Assembly (NCBI RefSeq): GCF_004522235.1
Contig: NZ_SDLT01000047.1
Location: 13,584-67,620, forward strand
Direction: 5' to 3'
DNA length: 54,037 nt
Source of the DNA: Amycolatopsis nivea
GTDB lineage: Bacteria; Actinomycetota; Actinomycetes; Mycobacteriales; Pseudonocardiaceae
Below, piece by piece: positions 42,057-50,909 of the stretch. The notes below the pieces were generated by a model, which worked only from the letters and a program-made list of their open reading frames with translations, was not told the DNA's origin and made no database searches. The translations under genes and the position numbers were made by a program. The first letter of the stretch is position 1, and every line of letters starts with the position of its first letter.

Positions 42057-43286
42057 GTGAACGGTCCCCTGTCCCTGCTGCTTCTGGCCGGAACGCTCTG
42101 GTTCGCCATGGCGCGTCCGCGCGGCCTGCCGGAAGCTGTCTTCGCGGTCCCCGCCGCCGGTGTCGTCCTCGCGCTCGGCCTGACCTCGCCGCACGAAGCG
42201 GGCGAACGGGTCGTCCAGATGCTGCCGACGATGGGCTTTCTCGCAGCGATCCTGCTGGTCAGCCACCTCGCCGCGGCGGAAGGCGTCTTCACCTGGCTCG
42301 GCGCCGAACTAGCCGAAATCTGCCGCGGCCGGCAACCTCGGCTCCTGTTGCTCACCTTCGCCGCGGCAGCGATCGTCACCGCCGTGCTCAGCCTTGACGC
42401 CACCGTCGTCCTGCTGACCCCGGTCGTCCTCGCCACTGCGGCCGAACTGAAACTCACCGCGCGACCGCATGTCTACGCGTGCGCGCACCTGGCCAACTCG
42501 GCGTCCACGCTGTTCCCTGTCTCGAACCTGACGAACCTGCTCGCCTTCACCGCTTCCGGCCTCACCTTCGCCGGGTTTACCGCGCTGATGGCGTTGCCCT
42601 GGCTGGTCACGCTCGCCGTGGAGTTGGCTGCGTTCGCCTGGTTCTTCCGCAAGGATCTGCGGGAACCGGCCAGCACCCGGCAACCCGAACATCGGGAAGC
42701 GCCGGTCTTCACCCTGGTCGTGCTGGCGGTCATGCTGGTCGGCTTCGCCACCGGACAACTGGTGCACGTCGAACCGGTCTGGATTGCCGCGCTGACTGCG
42801 CTCGTGCTGGCCGCGAAAGCGTTGGCGGAGCGGAAGATCCGGCCTTGGCAGGTGGTCGCCGAAGCGTCTCCGCTGCTGGTGCTCTTCGTGCTCGCCCTGG
42901 CGGTGGTGGTGGAAGCGGTCGACGAACACGTCCTCGGCGGCCTGCTGCGCACTCTGCTGCCGACGACCGCCGGGCTGCCCGAGCTCCTGCTCGCCGCGGG
43001 TGTCGCGGCCTTGCTGGCGAACGTCGTCAACAACCTGCCCGCGACGCTGATCCTGCTGTCTGTGCTCGGTCCGCACCCGAATCAGGGCGTGCTGCTCGCC
43101 GTGCTGCTGGGCGTGAACATCGGCCCGAACGCGACGTACCTCGGTTCACTGGCGACGCTGCTGTGGCGACGGGTTGTGGTCCGGCACGGGGAGCATCCGC
43201 CGGTGGGGGAGTTCCTGAAGCTTGGCGCGCTCACGACGCCGCTGTCGTTGGCTGCGGCGACGTGCGCACTATGGCTGGTCCTCTAA
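42057..43286 (+). CDS. ArsB/NhaD-type ion transporter (SLC13-like permease)
   Basis: A 409-aa integral membrane protein with about eleven helices and the twofold repeat of the ion-transporter superfamily. Each half contains a characteristic polar stretch: ANSASTLFPVSNLTNLL in the first half (near residues 145-161) and NVVNNLPATLIL plus GVNIGPNATYLGSLAT in the second (near 322-360). These match ArsB-type arsenite permeases. Arsenite, sulfonate or another anion are all possible substrates; proximity to sfnG might hint at sulfur compounds. The start is GTG at 42057. The stop overlaps the convergent glycosyltransferase gene by four bases. Confidence 0.82.
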   Translation: MNGPLSLLLLAGTLWFAMARPRGLPEAVFAVPAAGVVLALGLTSPHEAGERVVQMLPTMGFLAAILLVSHLAAAEGVFTWLGAELAEICRGRQPRLLLLTFAAAAIVTAVLSLDATVVLLTPVVLATAAELKLTARPHVYACAHLANSASTLFPVSNLTNLLAFTASGLTFAGFTALMALPWLVTLAVELAAFAWFFRKDLREPASTRQPEHREAPVFTLVVLAVMLVGFATGQLVHVEPVWIAALTALVLAAKALAERKIRPWQVVAEASPLLVLFVLALAVVVEAVDEHVLGGLLRTLLPTTAGLPELLLAAGVAALLANVVNNLPATLILLSVLGPHPNQGVLLAVLLGVNIGPNATYLGSLATLLWRRVVVRHGEHPPVGEFLKLGALTTPLSLAAATCALWLVL

Positions 43287-45028
43287 CCCCGAGGCGGGAT
43301 CGTGCTCCCCCGCGACAACGTCGGGCCGCAGTCCTCGAGGCCGTTGCCGAATCGCTGTGCCTCGACCGACATCATCGTCACCTGTGCGTAGTGCTGAACC
43401 GCCGCGAGCTTCGCCGGGTCGGTTACCGCGTCCTTGCGGACGAAGTCGCCCTGGCGTTTGCCCGGGCCGGGGTACACGAGGATCGGGACGTAGTCGCGGT
43501 CGATGCGCGGGTCGATGCTGATCTCGTTGCCGTCCGCCCACGGGCCCCACGAGTGGATGAAGGTCGGCTTGACCGTGTCGAACACGTAGTCGCGCAGGCC
43601 GGCGATGTCTTCCTTGTGCGTGAGGTCCGCGATCGGGGCGTTCACGAGTCCGGCCATGTCGACCAGTTCGAGCCGGCTGGTCATCGACGAGCCGCCGAGG
43701 TCCGGCAGCAGCAGCGACGCGTGCTGGAGGCCGAGCATGTCCGCGTACGTGTTGAAGCCGCGGCCGAAGCGGTCGGCGATCAGGCACGCCGGCACGGTCG
43801 GGCTTTTGACGAATTCCTCGTCGTGGTGCACGAAGCCGATCGCCGACGGGACCGCCGCGGCCACCAGCACGAGGGCAGCGACCGCCTTCAGCGGCACCTT
43901 CGGCAGGGAACGCAGCAGCTCGGCGAAGGCCATGACGCCGCACAACGCGCCAAGGACCCACACCGGCGTCGCGAAGCGGTACTGGGCCATCCAGTCCGGG
44001 ACCATCACGCCGTACGCGATCACGCCGAGCACGAGCGGCGTGACCAGCCCGATCAGCGGACGCCGCCACGAAGCCTTGAGCAGCGCCCACACGACCACGG
44101 CGACCAGCACGAGCGTCAGCGCGATGCCCGCGTACTCCACCAGTTGGTGCGGCCGGATGAGCGAGGCGAACGTCGGCAGGCCCTGCTTCTTGGCGACCGA
44201 CGGGTTGGCCAGCAGCCGGTGGAATTCCGTGTAGCGCCAGACGACGTAGCCGCCGAACAGCACGGCGAAGGCGGCGATGGACACCAGCGCGGACCGGAAG
44301 CTGGGCCAGAATCCTTCGCGCTTCACGCCGAACAGCAGGACGATCGGGTACGCGCTGGCGTAGATCAGGCCTTCCGGCCGGGTCAGCGCGGCCGCGGCGA
44401 CGAGCACGCCGGCGACGATCGCGACCTTGAACGAAAGCGAGTTTTCCTTGCGCAGCGCGGTGAACAGCAGCGCGGCCAGCGCGGTGGTGAAGAACGCGAA
44501 CAGCGAGTTCTCGAGGCCGGACACCACCCAGATCACGAACGACGGGATCGCCGCCAGCGCGAGACCGGTGGCCAGCGTGATCGCCCACGCGTGCCTGCGG
44601 AACACCTGGCGGGCCACCAGGTGGCACAGCACCAGGATGCCCGCGGCGAAGAACAGGCCGAGCAGCTTGGGGAACAGCACGTAGTCCGGGATGCCGAACA
44701 GCAGGCCCTTGTCGAACAGGCCGACGACCTTGCCGAGCGCCAGCAGGATCATCCAGGTCGGGTCGGAGAAGCCCTCCACCGGCGGCGCGCCGGGGGCCAG
44801 CACCGGGCCGAGGCCTTCGGCGACGCTGCGCGAGTAGGAGAACGTGATGGCCGCGTCGTCGACGATCCAGTGCCCGTAGCGGGTGGCGTGCCACGCGACC
44901 GCGGCCACGCCGGCCAGCACCGCCAGCGTCGACGCCAGCCAGCTGAGCTTGAACCGCGCGGGCGGGTCGGTCGTCTTCTCCCCCGGCAGGTCGGGCTCGG
45001 ATACTGCGGTGAGTGCGCTAGCCGTCAT
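43283..45028 (-). CDS. GT-C glycosyltransferase, AftB-like arabinofuranosyltransferase
   Basis: A 581-aa membrane enzyme with ten or so helices. The first periplasmic loop has an Asp-Asp dyad in IVDDAAITFSYSRSVAEG (near residues 54-71) and PVEGFSDPTWM, features of the AftB and related GT-C transferases that use decaprenyl-phosphoryl arabinose to cap arabinogalactan. The last 170 residues are an extracytoplasmic domain with three cysteines. Pseudonocardiales have arabinogalactan without mycolic acids, so a wall-polymer role is reasonable. The ATG at 45028 has GAGGA close upstream; a longer frame to 45148 is rejected. The exact acceptor cannot be told. Confidence 0.75.
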   Translation of the reverse strand: MTASALTAVSEPDLPGEKTTDPPARFKLSWLASTLAVLAGVAAVAWHATRYGHWIVDDAAITFSYSRSVAEGLGPVLAPGAPPVEGFSDPTWMILLALGKVVGLFDKGLLFGIPDYVLFPKLLGLFFAAGILVLCHLVARQVFRRHAWAITLATGLALAAIPSFVIWVVSGLENSLFAFFTTALAALLFTALRKENSLSFKVAIVAGVLVAAAALTRPEGLIYASAYPIVLLFGVKREGFWPSFRSALVSIAAFAVLFGGYVVWRYTEFHRLLANPSVAKKQGLPTFASLIRPHQLVEYAGIALTLVLVAVVVWALLKASWRRPLIGLVTPLVLGVIAYGVMVPDWMAQYRFATPVWVLGALCGVMAFAELLRSLPKVPLKAVAALVLVAAAVPSAIGFVHHDEEFVKSPTVPACLIADRFGRGFNTYADMLGLQHASLLLPDLGGSSMTSRLELVDMAGLVNAPIADLTHKEDIAGLRDYVFDTVKPTFIHSWGPWADGNEISIDPRIDRDYVPILVYPGPGKRQGDFVRKDAVTDPAKLAAVQHYAQVTMMSVEAQRFGNGLEDCGPTLSRGSTIPPRG

Positions 45029-45198
45029 GTCCTCGTCACTGTTTCCACTTGCGGATGCTGCCGAAGAAACGCACGAGCCTGCGCCCCCCTTGAAGTCCCG
45101 GCCGGGACCTGCGCCGCGGCGCCGCGGTCGACACCGCACTCTAGCCAATACCTCATCCGGGGCGTTTCACACGTCATCCCCGACCGTGACCTGCCTCA

Positions 45199-45222
45199 CA
45201 TTTGTCCGGTTCAGGACAGATG
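45199..45222 (-). terminator. Hairpin overlapping the end of the RNase H/phosphatase gene
   Basis: CATTTGTCC (45199-45207) pairs with GGACAGATG (45214-45222), one pair being G-U, around 6 bases that include the stop codon region. It could end the three-gene minus-strand unit. Confidence 0.45.
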
Positions 45223-46353
45223 CGAGATGTCGTTCACCAACCGGACCGAGGCGTTGCCGTCCGGGTAGAACTCGACGATCGACAGCGACGCCAGGTCGAG
45301 GTGCAGCCGGAACAGCAGCGACGGCCCGGCGTCGAGCCCCATCCGCAGCAGGGTCTTGATCGGCGTCACGTGGCTGACCACGAGCACCGTGCGCCCGTCG
45401 TACTGCTCGACCAGGTCGCGGCGTGCCTTGCCGACCCGCTCGTGGACCGCGTCGAAGCTCTCGCCGCCAGGAGGCGGGCAGGAGGAATCGCTCAGCCAGC
45501 AGCGGTGCAGCTCCGGGTCCCGCTGGGCGGCCTCGCCGAAGGTGAGGCCCTCCCATTCGCCGAAGTCGGTCTCGATGAGCCCGGGGTGGGTTTCGACCCG
45601 GCCGCCGAGCGCGTCGGCGACAGCCTGCGCGGTCTGCTTGGTGCGGATCAACGGCGACGAAACGATCGGCGCTGGTTCGCCGTCCTCGCCGATCAGACCG
45701 GGCATCGCGGCCAGCCGTTTGGCGGCCGCGGCGGCCTGGCCCCGGCCGTGCTCGGTGAGCGGGACGTCGCCGCGCCCGGAGTATCGGCGGTCGACCGACA
45801 TCTCGGTCTGGCCGTGGCGCAGCAGGAGCAGTTTGGTGGGCGTGCCGCGGGCGCCGGTCCAGCCCGCCGGGGACACCCGGTCCGGCTCGGTGACCTTCGC
45901 CCGGAGCCGCGTCTCGGCGACCGGCGCGGGCGAGGTCGCGCCGGACCCGGCGCTGTCCATGGCGACGTTCGCGAGCCGGTCCGCGTGCGAGTTCTCCGCG
46001 CGCGGGATCCAGGTGTAGCCGACCCGCTCGAAGCCCGCCGCGATCTCGCGCGCCTGCGCGGCGAGCGGCTGCAGCGCGGCGTGCTTGATCTTCCAGCGCC
46101 CGGACATCTGCTCGACCACGAGCTTCGAATCCATCCGGACGTCCACAATGGACACTCCGAGTTCGGCGGCCGCGGCCAGCCCGGCGACGAGCCCGGAGTA
46201 CTCCGCGACGTTGTTCGTCGCGATGCCGAGGTATTCGTGGCGTTCGGCGAGCACCTCGCCGGTCGCCGCGTCCTTCACGACCGCGCCGTAGCCCGCCGGG
46301 CCCGGGTTGCCCCGGGACCCGCCGTCGGCCTCGACGATCGCCCGTTCGGTCAC
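45211..46353 (-). CDS. Bifunctional RNase HI / histidine phosphatase
   Basis: A 380-aa fusion. Residues 1-140 are RNase HI, with catalytic Asp10, Glu51, Asp75 and Asp125, which removes RNA from RNA-DNA hybrids. Residues 170-380 are a phosphoglycerate-mutase-like acid phosphatase with the phosphohistidine in LLLRHGQTE (His180) and the second His in VLVVSHVTP. The same fusion is Rv2228c in Mycobacterium tuberculosis, where the phosphatase half acts as a CobC-like alpha-ribazole phosphatase. The GTG at 46353 overlaps the stop of the zinc-ribbon gene by four bases, so translation is coupled. Confidence 0.93.
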   Translation of the reverse strand: MTERAIVEADGGSRGNPGPAGYGAVVKDAATGEVLAERHEYLGIATNNVAEYSGLVAGLAAAAELGVSIVDVRMDSKLVVEQMSGRWKIKHAALQPLAAQAREIAAGFERVGYTWIPRAENSHADRLANVAMDSAGSGATSPAPVAETRLRAKVTEPDRVSPAGWTGARGTPTKLLLLRHGQTEMSVDRRYSGRGDVPLTEHGRGQAAAAAKRLAAMPGLIGEDGEPAPIVSSPLIRTKQTAQAVADALGGRVETHPGLIETDFGEWEGLTFGEAAQRDPELHRCWLSDSSCPPPGGESFDAVHERVGKARRDLVEQYDGRTVLVVSHVTPIKTLLRMGLDAGPSLLFRLHLDLASLSIVEFYPDGNASVRLVNDISHLS

Positions 46354-47087
46354 AGCCCCGACTCCAGCGTGCGGACCAGGATCGCGCCGCAGTTGTCGCA
46401 CTGCACGACGCTGTCCTCGGCCGCGGCCTTGATCTCGGAGATGGTGTTGCGGTCGAGTTCGAGCTGGCAGGCGCCGCACCGGCGGGCCCGCAGCAGCGCC
46501 GCGCCGATGCCCTTGTGGTCGTTGACGCGGGTGTACAGCTTGAGCAGCGGCTCCGGGAACCGCGGCAGCAGCTTCGCGCGGTCCTCCTTGCGCCGGGCCT
46601 CGGTGGTGTCGAGGTCCTTGAACGCCTCGTCGCGGCGGGCCGCGGCGGCCTCGACCGCCTGCGTCGCCTTGTCGACCTCGGCGCTCGTGCGCTGCGCGTC
46701 CAGGCCCAGTGCCTCGCGCTGCTCCATCAGCTCCAGCAGGTCGTCCTCGAGCGCGCCCTTGCGGCGGCCGAGCGTCTGCAGTTCGTGCTCGATGTCGGTC
46801 ATCTGCTTGGCCCCGACCGAACCGGATTCCATCAGCTTGCGGTCGCGGTCCTCGCGCGCCCGGACCGATTCGACCTCTTTCTCCTGCCGGGCGATCTCCC
46901 GGTCGAGGTCGGACGTCGCGGTCTCGACGGACACCAGCGCGTCGCGTTTCTCCCGGACGGTCTTCTCCCCGGCCTCGATCTCGGCGAGCTCGGGCAGAGT
47001 GCGGCGGCGGTGCGCGACGCGCGAAAGCTCGGCGTCCACCTTCGCGAGTTCGAGCAGCTGACGCTGGACGGCGGGGTCGGCCTTCAC
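46350..47087 (-). CDS. Coiled-coil C4 zinc-ribbon protein
   Basis: A 245-aa protein with a long antiparallel coiled coil (about residues 10-185, Glu/Arg/Leu-rich heptads) and a C-terminal zinc ribbon with two Cys pairs (RRCGACQLE and VQCDNCGAIL). It matches Rv2229c-type proteins of actinobacteria and distant CT398-like proteins. Its function is unsettled, and a nucleic-acid or protein-scaffold role is usually assumed. The GTG at 47087 with GGGAGC before it is chosen. Its stop overlaps the RNase H gene start, and 17 bases separate it from the Nif3 gene upstream, so the three are one operon. Confidence 0.88.
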   Translation of the reverse strand: MKADPAVQRQLLELAKVDAELSRVAHRRRTLPELAEIEAGEKTVREKRDALVSVETATSDLDREIARQEKEVESVRAREDRDRKLMESGSVGAKQMTDIEHELQTLGRRKGALEDDLLELMEQREALGLDAQRTSAEVDKATQAVEAAAARRDEAFKDLDTTEARRKEDRAKLLPRFPEPLLKLYTRVNDHKGIGAALLRARRCGACQLELDRNTISEIKAAAEDSVVQCDNCGAILVRTLESGL

Positions 47088-47104
47088 TGTGCTCCCTGAT
47101 TTAG

Positions 47105-47923
47105 TTACTGGGCGGTAGCGCGGATGGTCCACGGGTCGGTGCACCGCGTGGAGACGTGAGCTTCGACGGTACCCGCAAAGGCCGCGCCGACAAGGGCCGA
47201 GGCCTGTCCGCACCACGGCCACTCGCTGGCCCAGTGCGTCAAGCCGACCAGCGCGGGCACGGTTCCGGCGGACGCGAGGTGTTCGCCGGCGGGATGGTGG
47301 CGCAAATCCGCGGTCACGTACGCGTCGACACCCTCGGCCGTCGCCTTCGCCAAATACGAGTCGCCCGCGCCGCCCGACACCGCGACCGTGCGGATCAGCC
47401 GGTCCGAATCTCCAGCGCCGAGCACGCCGGGCACGGTGGCCGGCAACGCGTCGGCGACCCGCTGGACGAACTGCGCAAACGGTTCCGCGGCGGGCAGGTG
47501 CCCGATGCGGCCGATCCCGGTGGCGCCGCCGGGTTCGTGCGGGTCCAGCGGCCGGTCGACCTCGAGGCCGATGGCTTGCGCGAGCGCGTCGGACACGCCG
47601 GGGTCGGCCGAGTCGGCGTTGGTGTGCGCGCAGTAGAGCGCGATGCCGCCGCGGATCATGCGGTGCACGAGCGAGCCCTTGGCGGTGTCGGCGGGGACGC
47701 CGTGCACGCCGCGCAACAGCAGCGGATGGTGCGCGACGATCAGCTGCGCGCCGATCTCCTCGGCCTCGGCGAGCGTCTCCTCGACCGGGTCGACGCAGAA
47801 AAGCACGCGGCGGACGTCCTCGGCCGGGTCTCCGCAGACGAGCCCGACCGCGTCCCAGCTTTCCGCCAGGCGGGGCGGGTAACTGCGTTCGAGGACGGCG
47901 ATGATCTCGGCTAATGCAGGCAC
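47105..47923 (-). CDS. Nif3-like dinuclear metal-centre protein
   Basis: A 272-aa member of the Nif3/YbgI family, a hexameric toroid binding two metal ions per subunit. Ligand-bearing segments are intact: VAHHPLLLRG near residue 75, CAHTNADSA near 108 and THWASEWPW near the C-terminus. The enzymatic role is unknown; some members bind GTP cyclohydrolase-like substrates or regulate iron. The GTG at 47923 is preferred because GAGGATCCCCGG precedes it. It leads the three-gene minus-strand unit and is divergent from ptpA, 40 bases away. Confidence 0.9.
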   Translation of the reverse strand: MPALAEIIAVLERSYPPRLAESWDAVGLVCGDPAEDVRRVLFCVDPVEETLAEAEEIGAQLIVAHHPLLLRGVHGVPADTAKGSLVHRMIRGGIALYCAHTNADSADPGVSDALAQAIGLEVDRPLDPHEPGGATGIGRIGHLPAAEPFAQFVQRVADALPATVPGVLGAGDSDRLIRTVAVSGGAGDSYLAKATAEGVDAYVTADLRHHPAGEHLASAGTVPALVGLTHWASEWPWCGQASALVGAAFAGTVEAHVSTRCTDPWTIRATAQ

Positions 47924-47963
47924 CCGGGGATCCTCGCACGGTCGCTCTGGAAGACTGCGGACC

Positions 47964-48425
47964 ATGCCCAAGCTGGTGTTTGTCTGCTCCGGGAACATCT
48001 GCCGCTCCCCCATGGCGGAGCTCGTCTTCCGCAAGAAGCTCGCCGACGCGGGCCTCTCGGACGCCGTGCGCGTGTCCAGCGCGGGCACCGGTCCGTGGCA
48101 CGTCGGCGAGGCGGCCGACCGGCGGGCGCGCGCCACGTTGAAGGCGCACGGCTACCCCACCCAGCACATCGCGGCCGAGGTCAGCGACGAAGACCTCGAA
48201 GCCGACCTGCTGCTCGCCGCCGACGAGAGCCACCTGGGCTTCCTGCAGGCGCGCGTCGAGGACCCTTCGCGGGTGCGGCTGCTGCGTTCGTTCGACCCGT
48301 CCGCGCCGCAAGGCGCCGAGGTGCCCGACCCGTACTACGGCGGCGACGACGGCTTCGAGGACGTGCTCGGGATGATCGAGCGGAGCGTGCCGGGACTGCT
48401 CGACTGGGTCCGCGAACAGGCGTGA
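47964..48425 (+). CDS. ptpA: Low-molecular-weight protein tyrosine phosphatase (PtpA)
   Basis: A 153-aa phosphatase with the CX5R(S/T) loop at residues 8-15 (Cys8, Arg14) and the general-acid Asp in VPDPYYGG near residue 120. It hydrolyses phosphotyrosine in proteins; in M. tuberculosis the orthologue Rv2234 is secreted into host cells, but in free-living actinomycetes it is thought to control internal targets such as development or polysaccharide export. It sits in the same neighbourhood as in mycobacteria (RNase H, zinc ribbon, Nif3 on one side and SURF1 on the other), but the companion kinase gene ptkA is missing here. A frame extending 63 bases upstream is rejected. Confidence 0.93.
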   Translation: MPKLVFVCSGNICRSPMAELVFRKKLADAGLSDAVRVSSAGTGPWHVGEAADRRARATLKAHGYPTQHIAAEVSDEDLEADLLLAADESHLGFLQARVEDPSRVRLLRSFDPSAPQGAEVPDPYYGGDDGFEDVLGMIERSVPGLLDWVREQA

Positions 48426-48473
48426 CGTCCGGTCCGGGTGCGCGCACGGAACGCGACGGCCTACCGTAGAGGG

Positions 48474-49304
48474 GTGCGGTTGCGGTTTCTGCTCCGGCCG
48501 GGATGGCTGGCGTTGACAGTGGTGGTGTTCACCTTCGCCATCTGCTGTTACACGCTGCTGGCCCCGTGGCAGTTCCGCCGCGACAACGAGCAGGTCACCC
48601 AGAACAACGCGCTGACCACGTCGTTCACCGCGAAACCGGTGCCCGCGGCGCAGCTGTTGCCGCCCGGGACGAAGCCGGACAAGAACACCGAGTGGCACCT
48701 CGTGACGATCACCGGCACGTACCTGCCTTCGGCCGAGGTTGTCGCGCGGCTGCGCACTGTGCAGGGCCAAGGCGCGTATGAGGTCCTCACGCCGCTTCGC
48801 GCCACCGACGGCACTGTGTACCTGATCGACCGCGGCTACGTGGGGCTCAGCAGTGACTCCGGCGTGCTTCCGTACGCGGCGGCGCCAGGCGGACAGGTGA
48901 CGGTCGTCGCGCGCGTGCGAAGCGACGAGACGGACCCGAAGAACCGCGACGCGTTCGCCGACGCGTCAACGAACGGGAAGCTGCAGAGCTACACCGTCGA
49001 CTCGCGCGTGGTGGCGAAGTCTTCCGGCCTCACGATCCGGCCCGGGTACTTCCAGCTCGACCAGAACCAGCCCGGCGTGCTCAGCCCGCTGCCGCTGCCG
49101 CAGCTCGAATCGGGCCCGTACTTCTCGTACGCGCTGCAGTGGCTGGCATTCGGCACGATGGCGTTGCTCGGCTGGCTGTACTTCACGATCCGCGAACTGC
49201 GTCCGGGCGGCGCGCTGACGACCGAGCGCCCGCAGCGCGGCCGGCGCAAGTCCGTCGCGGAGATGCTCGCCGAAGACGAGGACGAGTACACGCCGACCGC
49301 CTGA
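48474..49304 (+). CDS. SURF1 family cytochrome oxidase biogenesis protein
   Basis: A 276-aa protein with a membrane helix at each end (about residues 8-30 and 214-232) and an extracytoplasmic domain between them. The WHLVTITGTYLPSAEV strand, VYLIDRGYVG and PYFSYALQWLAFG near the second helix are SURF1 landmarks. SURF1 helps place heme a or otherwise assemble subunit I of the aa3 oxidase, which connects functionally with the ctaG gene at 8 kb. The GTG at 48474 follows AGAGGG. It starts 48 bases after ptpA in the same direction. Confidence 0.88.
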   Translation: MRLRFLLRPGWLALTVVVFTFAICCYTLLAPWQFRRDNEQVTQNNALTTSFTAKPVPAAQLLPPGTKPDKNTEWHLVTITGTYLPSAEVVARLRTVQGQGAYEVLTPLRATDGTVYLIDRGYVGLSSDSGVLPYAAAPGGQVTVVARVRSDETDPKNRDAFADASTNGKLQSYTVDSRVVAKSSGLTIRPGYFQLDQNQPGVLSPLPLPQLESGPYFSYALQWLAFGTMALLGWLYFTIRELRPGGALTTERPQRGRRKSVAEMLAEDEDEYTPTA

Positions 49305-49371
49305 GTGGCCTGGTCGTTTCTCGGGAAAATGGCTCTTTGTCGGGGCCACTTGCGGCACTGATACTGACGGC

Positions 49372-49980
49372 ATGCTGATCCACCCCTGGGACGCCGCGGA
49401 CGAGAACGAATGGCGGGAATGGCTCGCCGGACGCGATTTCGGCGAACTGGTCGCCGGCGGCCGCGGCCGCGATCTGCCCGTGGTGGTGCCGACGCATTTC
49501 GTCTTCGACGGCGACGCGACCGTCCGCCTGCACCTCGCCCGGCCGAACCCGGTGTGGCCGCTGCTGGAGGAACACCCGCGCGCGCTGCTGACGGTGACCG
49601 GCGACTACACCTACATCCGCTCGGACTGGAACACCGCCGACGATCCCGCGCTCGGCGTGCCGACTTCGTACTACGCGAGCGTGCAGCTGGCCTGCGACGT
49701 CCGGCTCATCGACGATCCCGAGGAGAAGGCAGCGCTGCTGAACCACCAGCTGGCGCATTTCGAACCGGACGGCAAGCGCACCCCAGTGTCCGCTGTGGAC
49801 GCTCCGGATCGGCGGCTGCTGCCCGGGATTCGCGGCATCGAGCTGACGGTGACCGAGGTGCGGGCCAAGTTCAAGTACGGCGGGAACAAGAAATCCGAAG
49901 ACCGGCAGCGGATCGGCGCACTGCTGTCCGAACGGGACGGTTTCAACGACGCGGAAGCCATCGCGCATCTGAAACCCTGA
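49372..49980 (+). CDS. FMN-binding PaiB-type protein
   Basis: A 202-aa member of the PaiB family, a split-barrel flavin-binding fold named after a Bacillus subtilis protein that affects protease and sporulation genes. Seen are VPTHFVFDG and LHLARPNPVWPLL near residues 39-65, the VTGDYTYIRSDW strand near 75-86, VPTSYYASVQLACDV, and the C-terminal KFKYGGNKKSEDR typical of the family. Recent members are better seen as flavin-dependent stress or heme-related enzymes than true repressors. GATACT 6 bases before the ATG suggests a leaderless transcript. It is convergent with cobD, 4 bases between stops. Confidence 0.85.
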   Translation: MLIHPWDAADENEWREWLAGRDFGELVAGGRGRDLPVVVPTHFVFDGDATVRLHLARPNPVWPLLEEHPRALLTVTGDYTYIRSDWNTADDPALGVPTSYYASVQLACDVRLIDDPEEKAALLNHQLAHFEPDGKRTPVSAVDAPDRRLLPGIRGIELTVTEVRAKFKYGGNKKSEDRQRIGALLSERDGFNDAEAIAHLKP

Positions 49981-49984
49981 CGGC

Positions 49985-50884
49985 TCAAGGGTTTCGGCGG
50001 CGCACCCCGGTCAGTACCGCCACGAGCACCGACGTTCCCGCGGCCAGCCAGCCGACCACCCGGGACAGCTCCACCGCGCGCGTCACGTGCCCGGCGTCCG
50101 GATTCCGGCCGACCCCGAGCACCGGCAGCTCCACGACCCCCTGCGGGTACTCGGTCCGCCCGCCGACGCGAATCTCCAGCGCCCCGGCGAAAGCCGCCTC
50201 GACCCGGCCCGCGTTCGGGCTCGGATGCGCGATCGTGTCCCGCCGCCAAGCCCGCCACGCACCGCCCGCCGAACCACCGACGACCGGCGCGCCGAGAACC
50301 GTCAACGCAGCCGCCACCCTGGTCGGCAGGAGGTGCACGAGTTCGTCAAGCCGGTCGAGGACCCAGTGCCCGGGAAGCAGCCGGCGCAGCAAGCCGATCG
50401 TCCGCGCCGCGAGCAGCCCGGGCACGCCCGCGACCGCGCCCCACAGCAGCGGCGTGACGACCACTTCGGACGTGTTCTCGGCCAGAGTTTCCACCGACGC
50501 ACGGGAAAGCCCGATCGTGCTGAGGCTGTCCGTGACGCGCGGGTCCAGTTCGGACAGTGTGTCGCGCGCGGGTTCGAGACGGCCTTCCTCGAGATCGCGG
50601 GCGAGCTCCGTGCCCTGCGTCGCCAGCCCGGCCGCGCCGACGACCGCCCAGGTCGCCACTGCCGTGGTCGTCGCTTGCAGCACCGGGCTGCGGCGGCCGG
50701 TCCGCTCGACCAGCACCCCGGCCGCGACCGCCGCGCCCGCGATTCCCAAGCCTGCCGCGCGTCGCGCCCCCGTGGCGGCGACGACCTGCCGGAAGGCGGT
50801 GACCGGCGGACGTCGCCGCGGGTCGCCGAGTGCCCCGTCTGCGGCCAAACCGAGAATCAAGCCGATCGCGCGCGCCGCGCTCAC
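49985..50884 (-). CDS. cobD: Adenosylcobinamide-phosphate synthase (CobD/CbiB)
   Basis: A 299-aa membrane enzyme that joins aminopropanol phosphate to adenosylcobyric acid late in cobalamin synthesis. Five or six helices are present; the signature SVETLAENTSEVVVTPLLWG near residues 129-148 and HPSPNAGRVEAAFAGAL near 217-233 are conserved. Mycobacteria keep cobD at the corresponding spot (Rv2236c) after SURF1, although here a PaiB gene intervenes. No other cobalamin gene is in the window apart from the CobC-like phosphatase half encoded at 45.2 kb and the BtuF-like protein at 23.5 kb. Confidence 0.92.
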   Translation of the reverse strand: MSAARAIGLILGLAADGALGDPRRRPPVTAFRQVVAATGARRAAGLGIAGAAVAAGVLVERTGRRSPVLQATTTAVATWAVVGAAGLATQGTELARDLEEGRLEPARDTLSELDPRVTDSLSTIGLSRASVETLAENTSEVVVTPLLWGAVAGVPGLLAARTIGLLRRLLPGHWVLDRLDELVHLLPTRVAAALTVLGAPVVGGSAGGAWRAWRRDTIAHPSPNAGRVEAAFAGALEIRVGGRTEYPQGVVELPVLGVGRNPDAGHVTRAVELSRVVGWLAAGTSVLVAVLTGVRRRNP

Positions 50885-50909
50885 CTGTAGCCCCCCGAAC
50901 GTGGACGAT

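Noticed and set aside
42479..45268. 929-codon plus-strand frame
   Set aside because: It overlaps the transporter in another frame and is antisense to the AftB-like gene; composition is Arg/Gln/His-rich nonsense.
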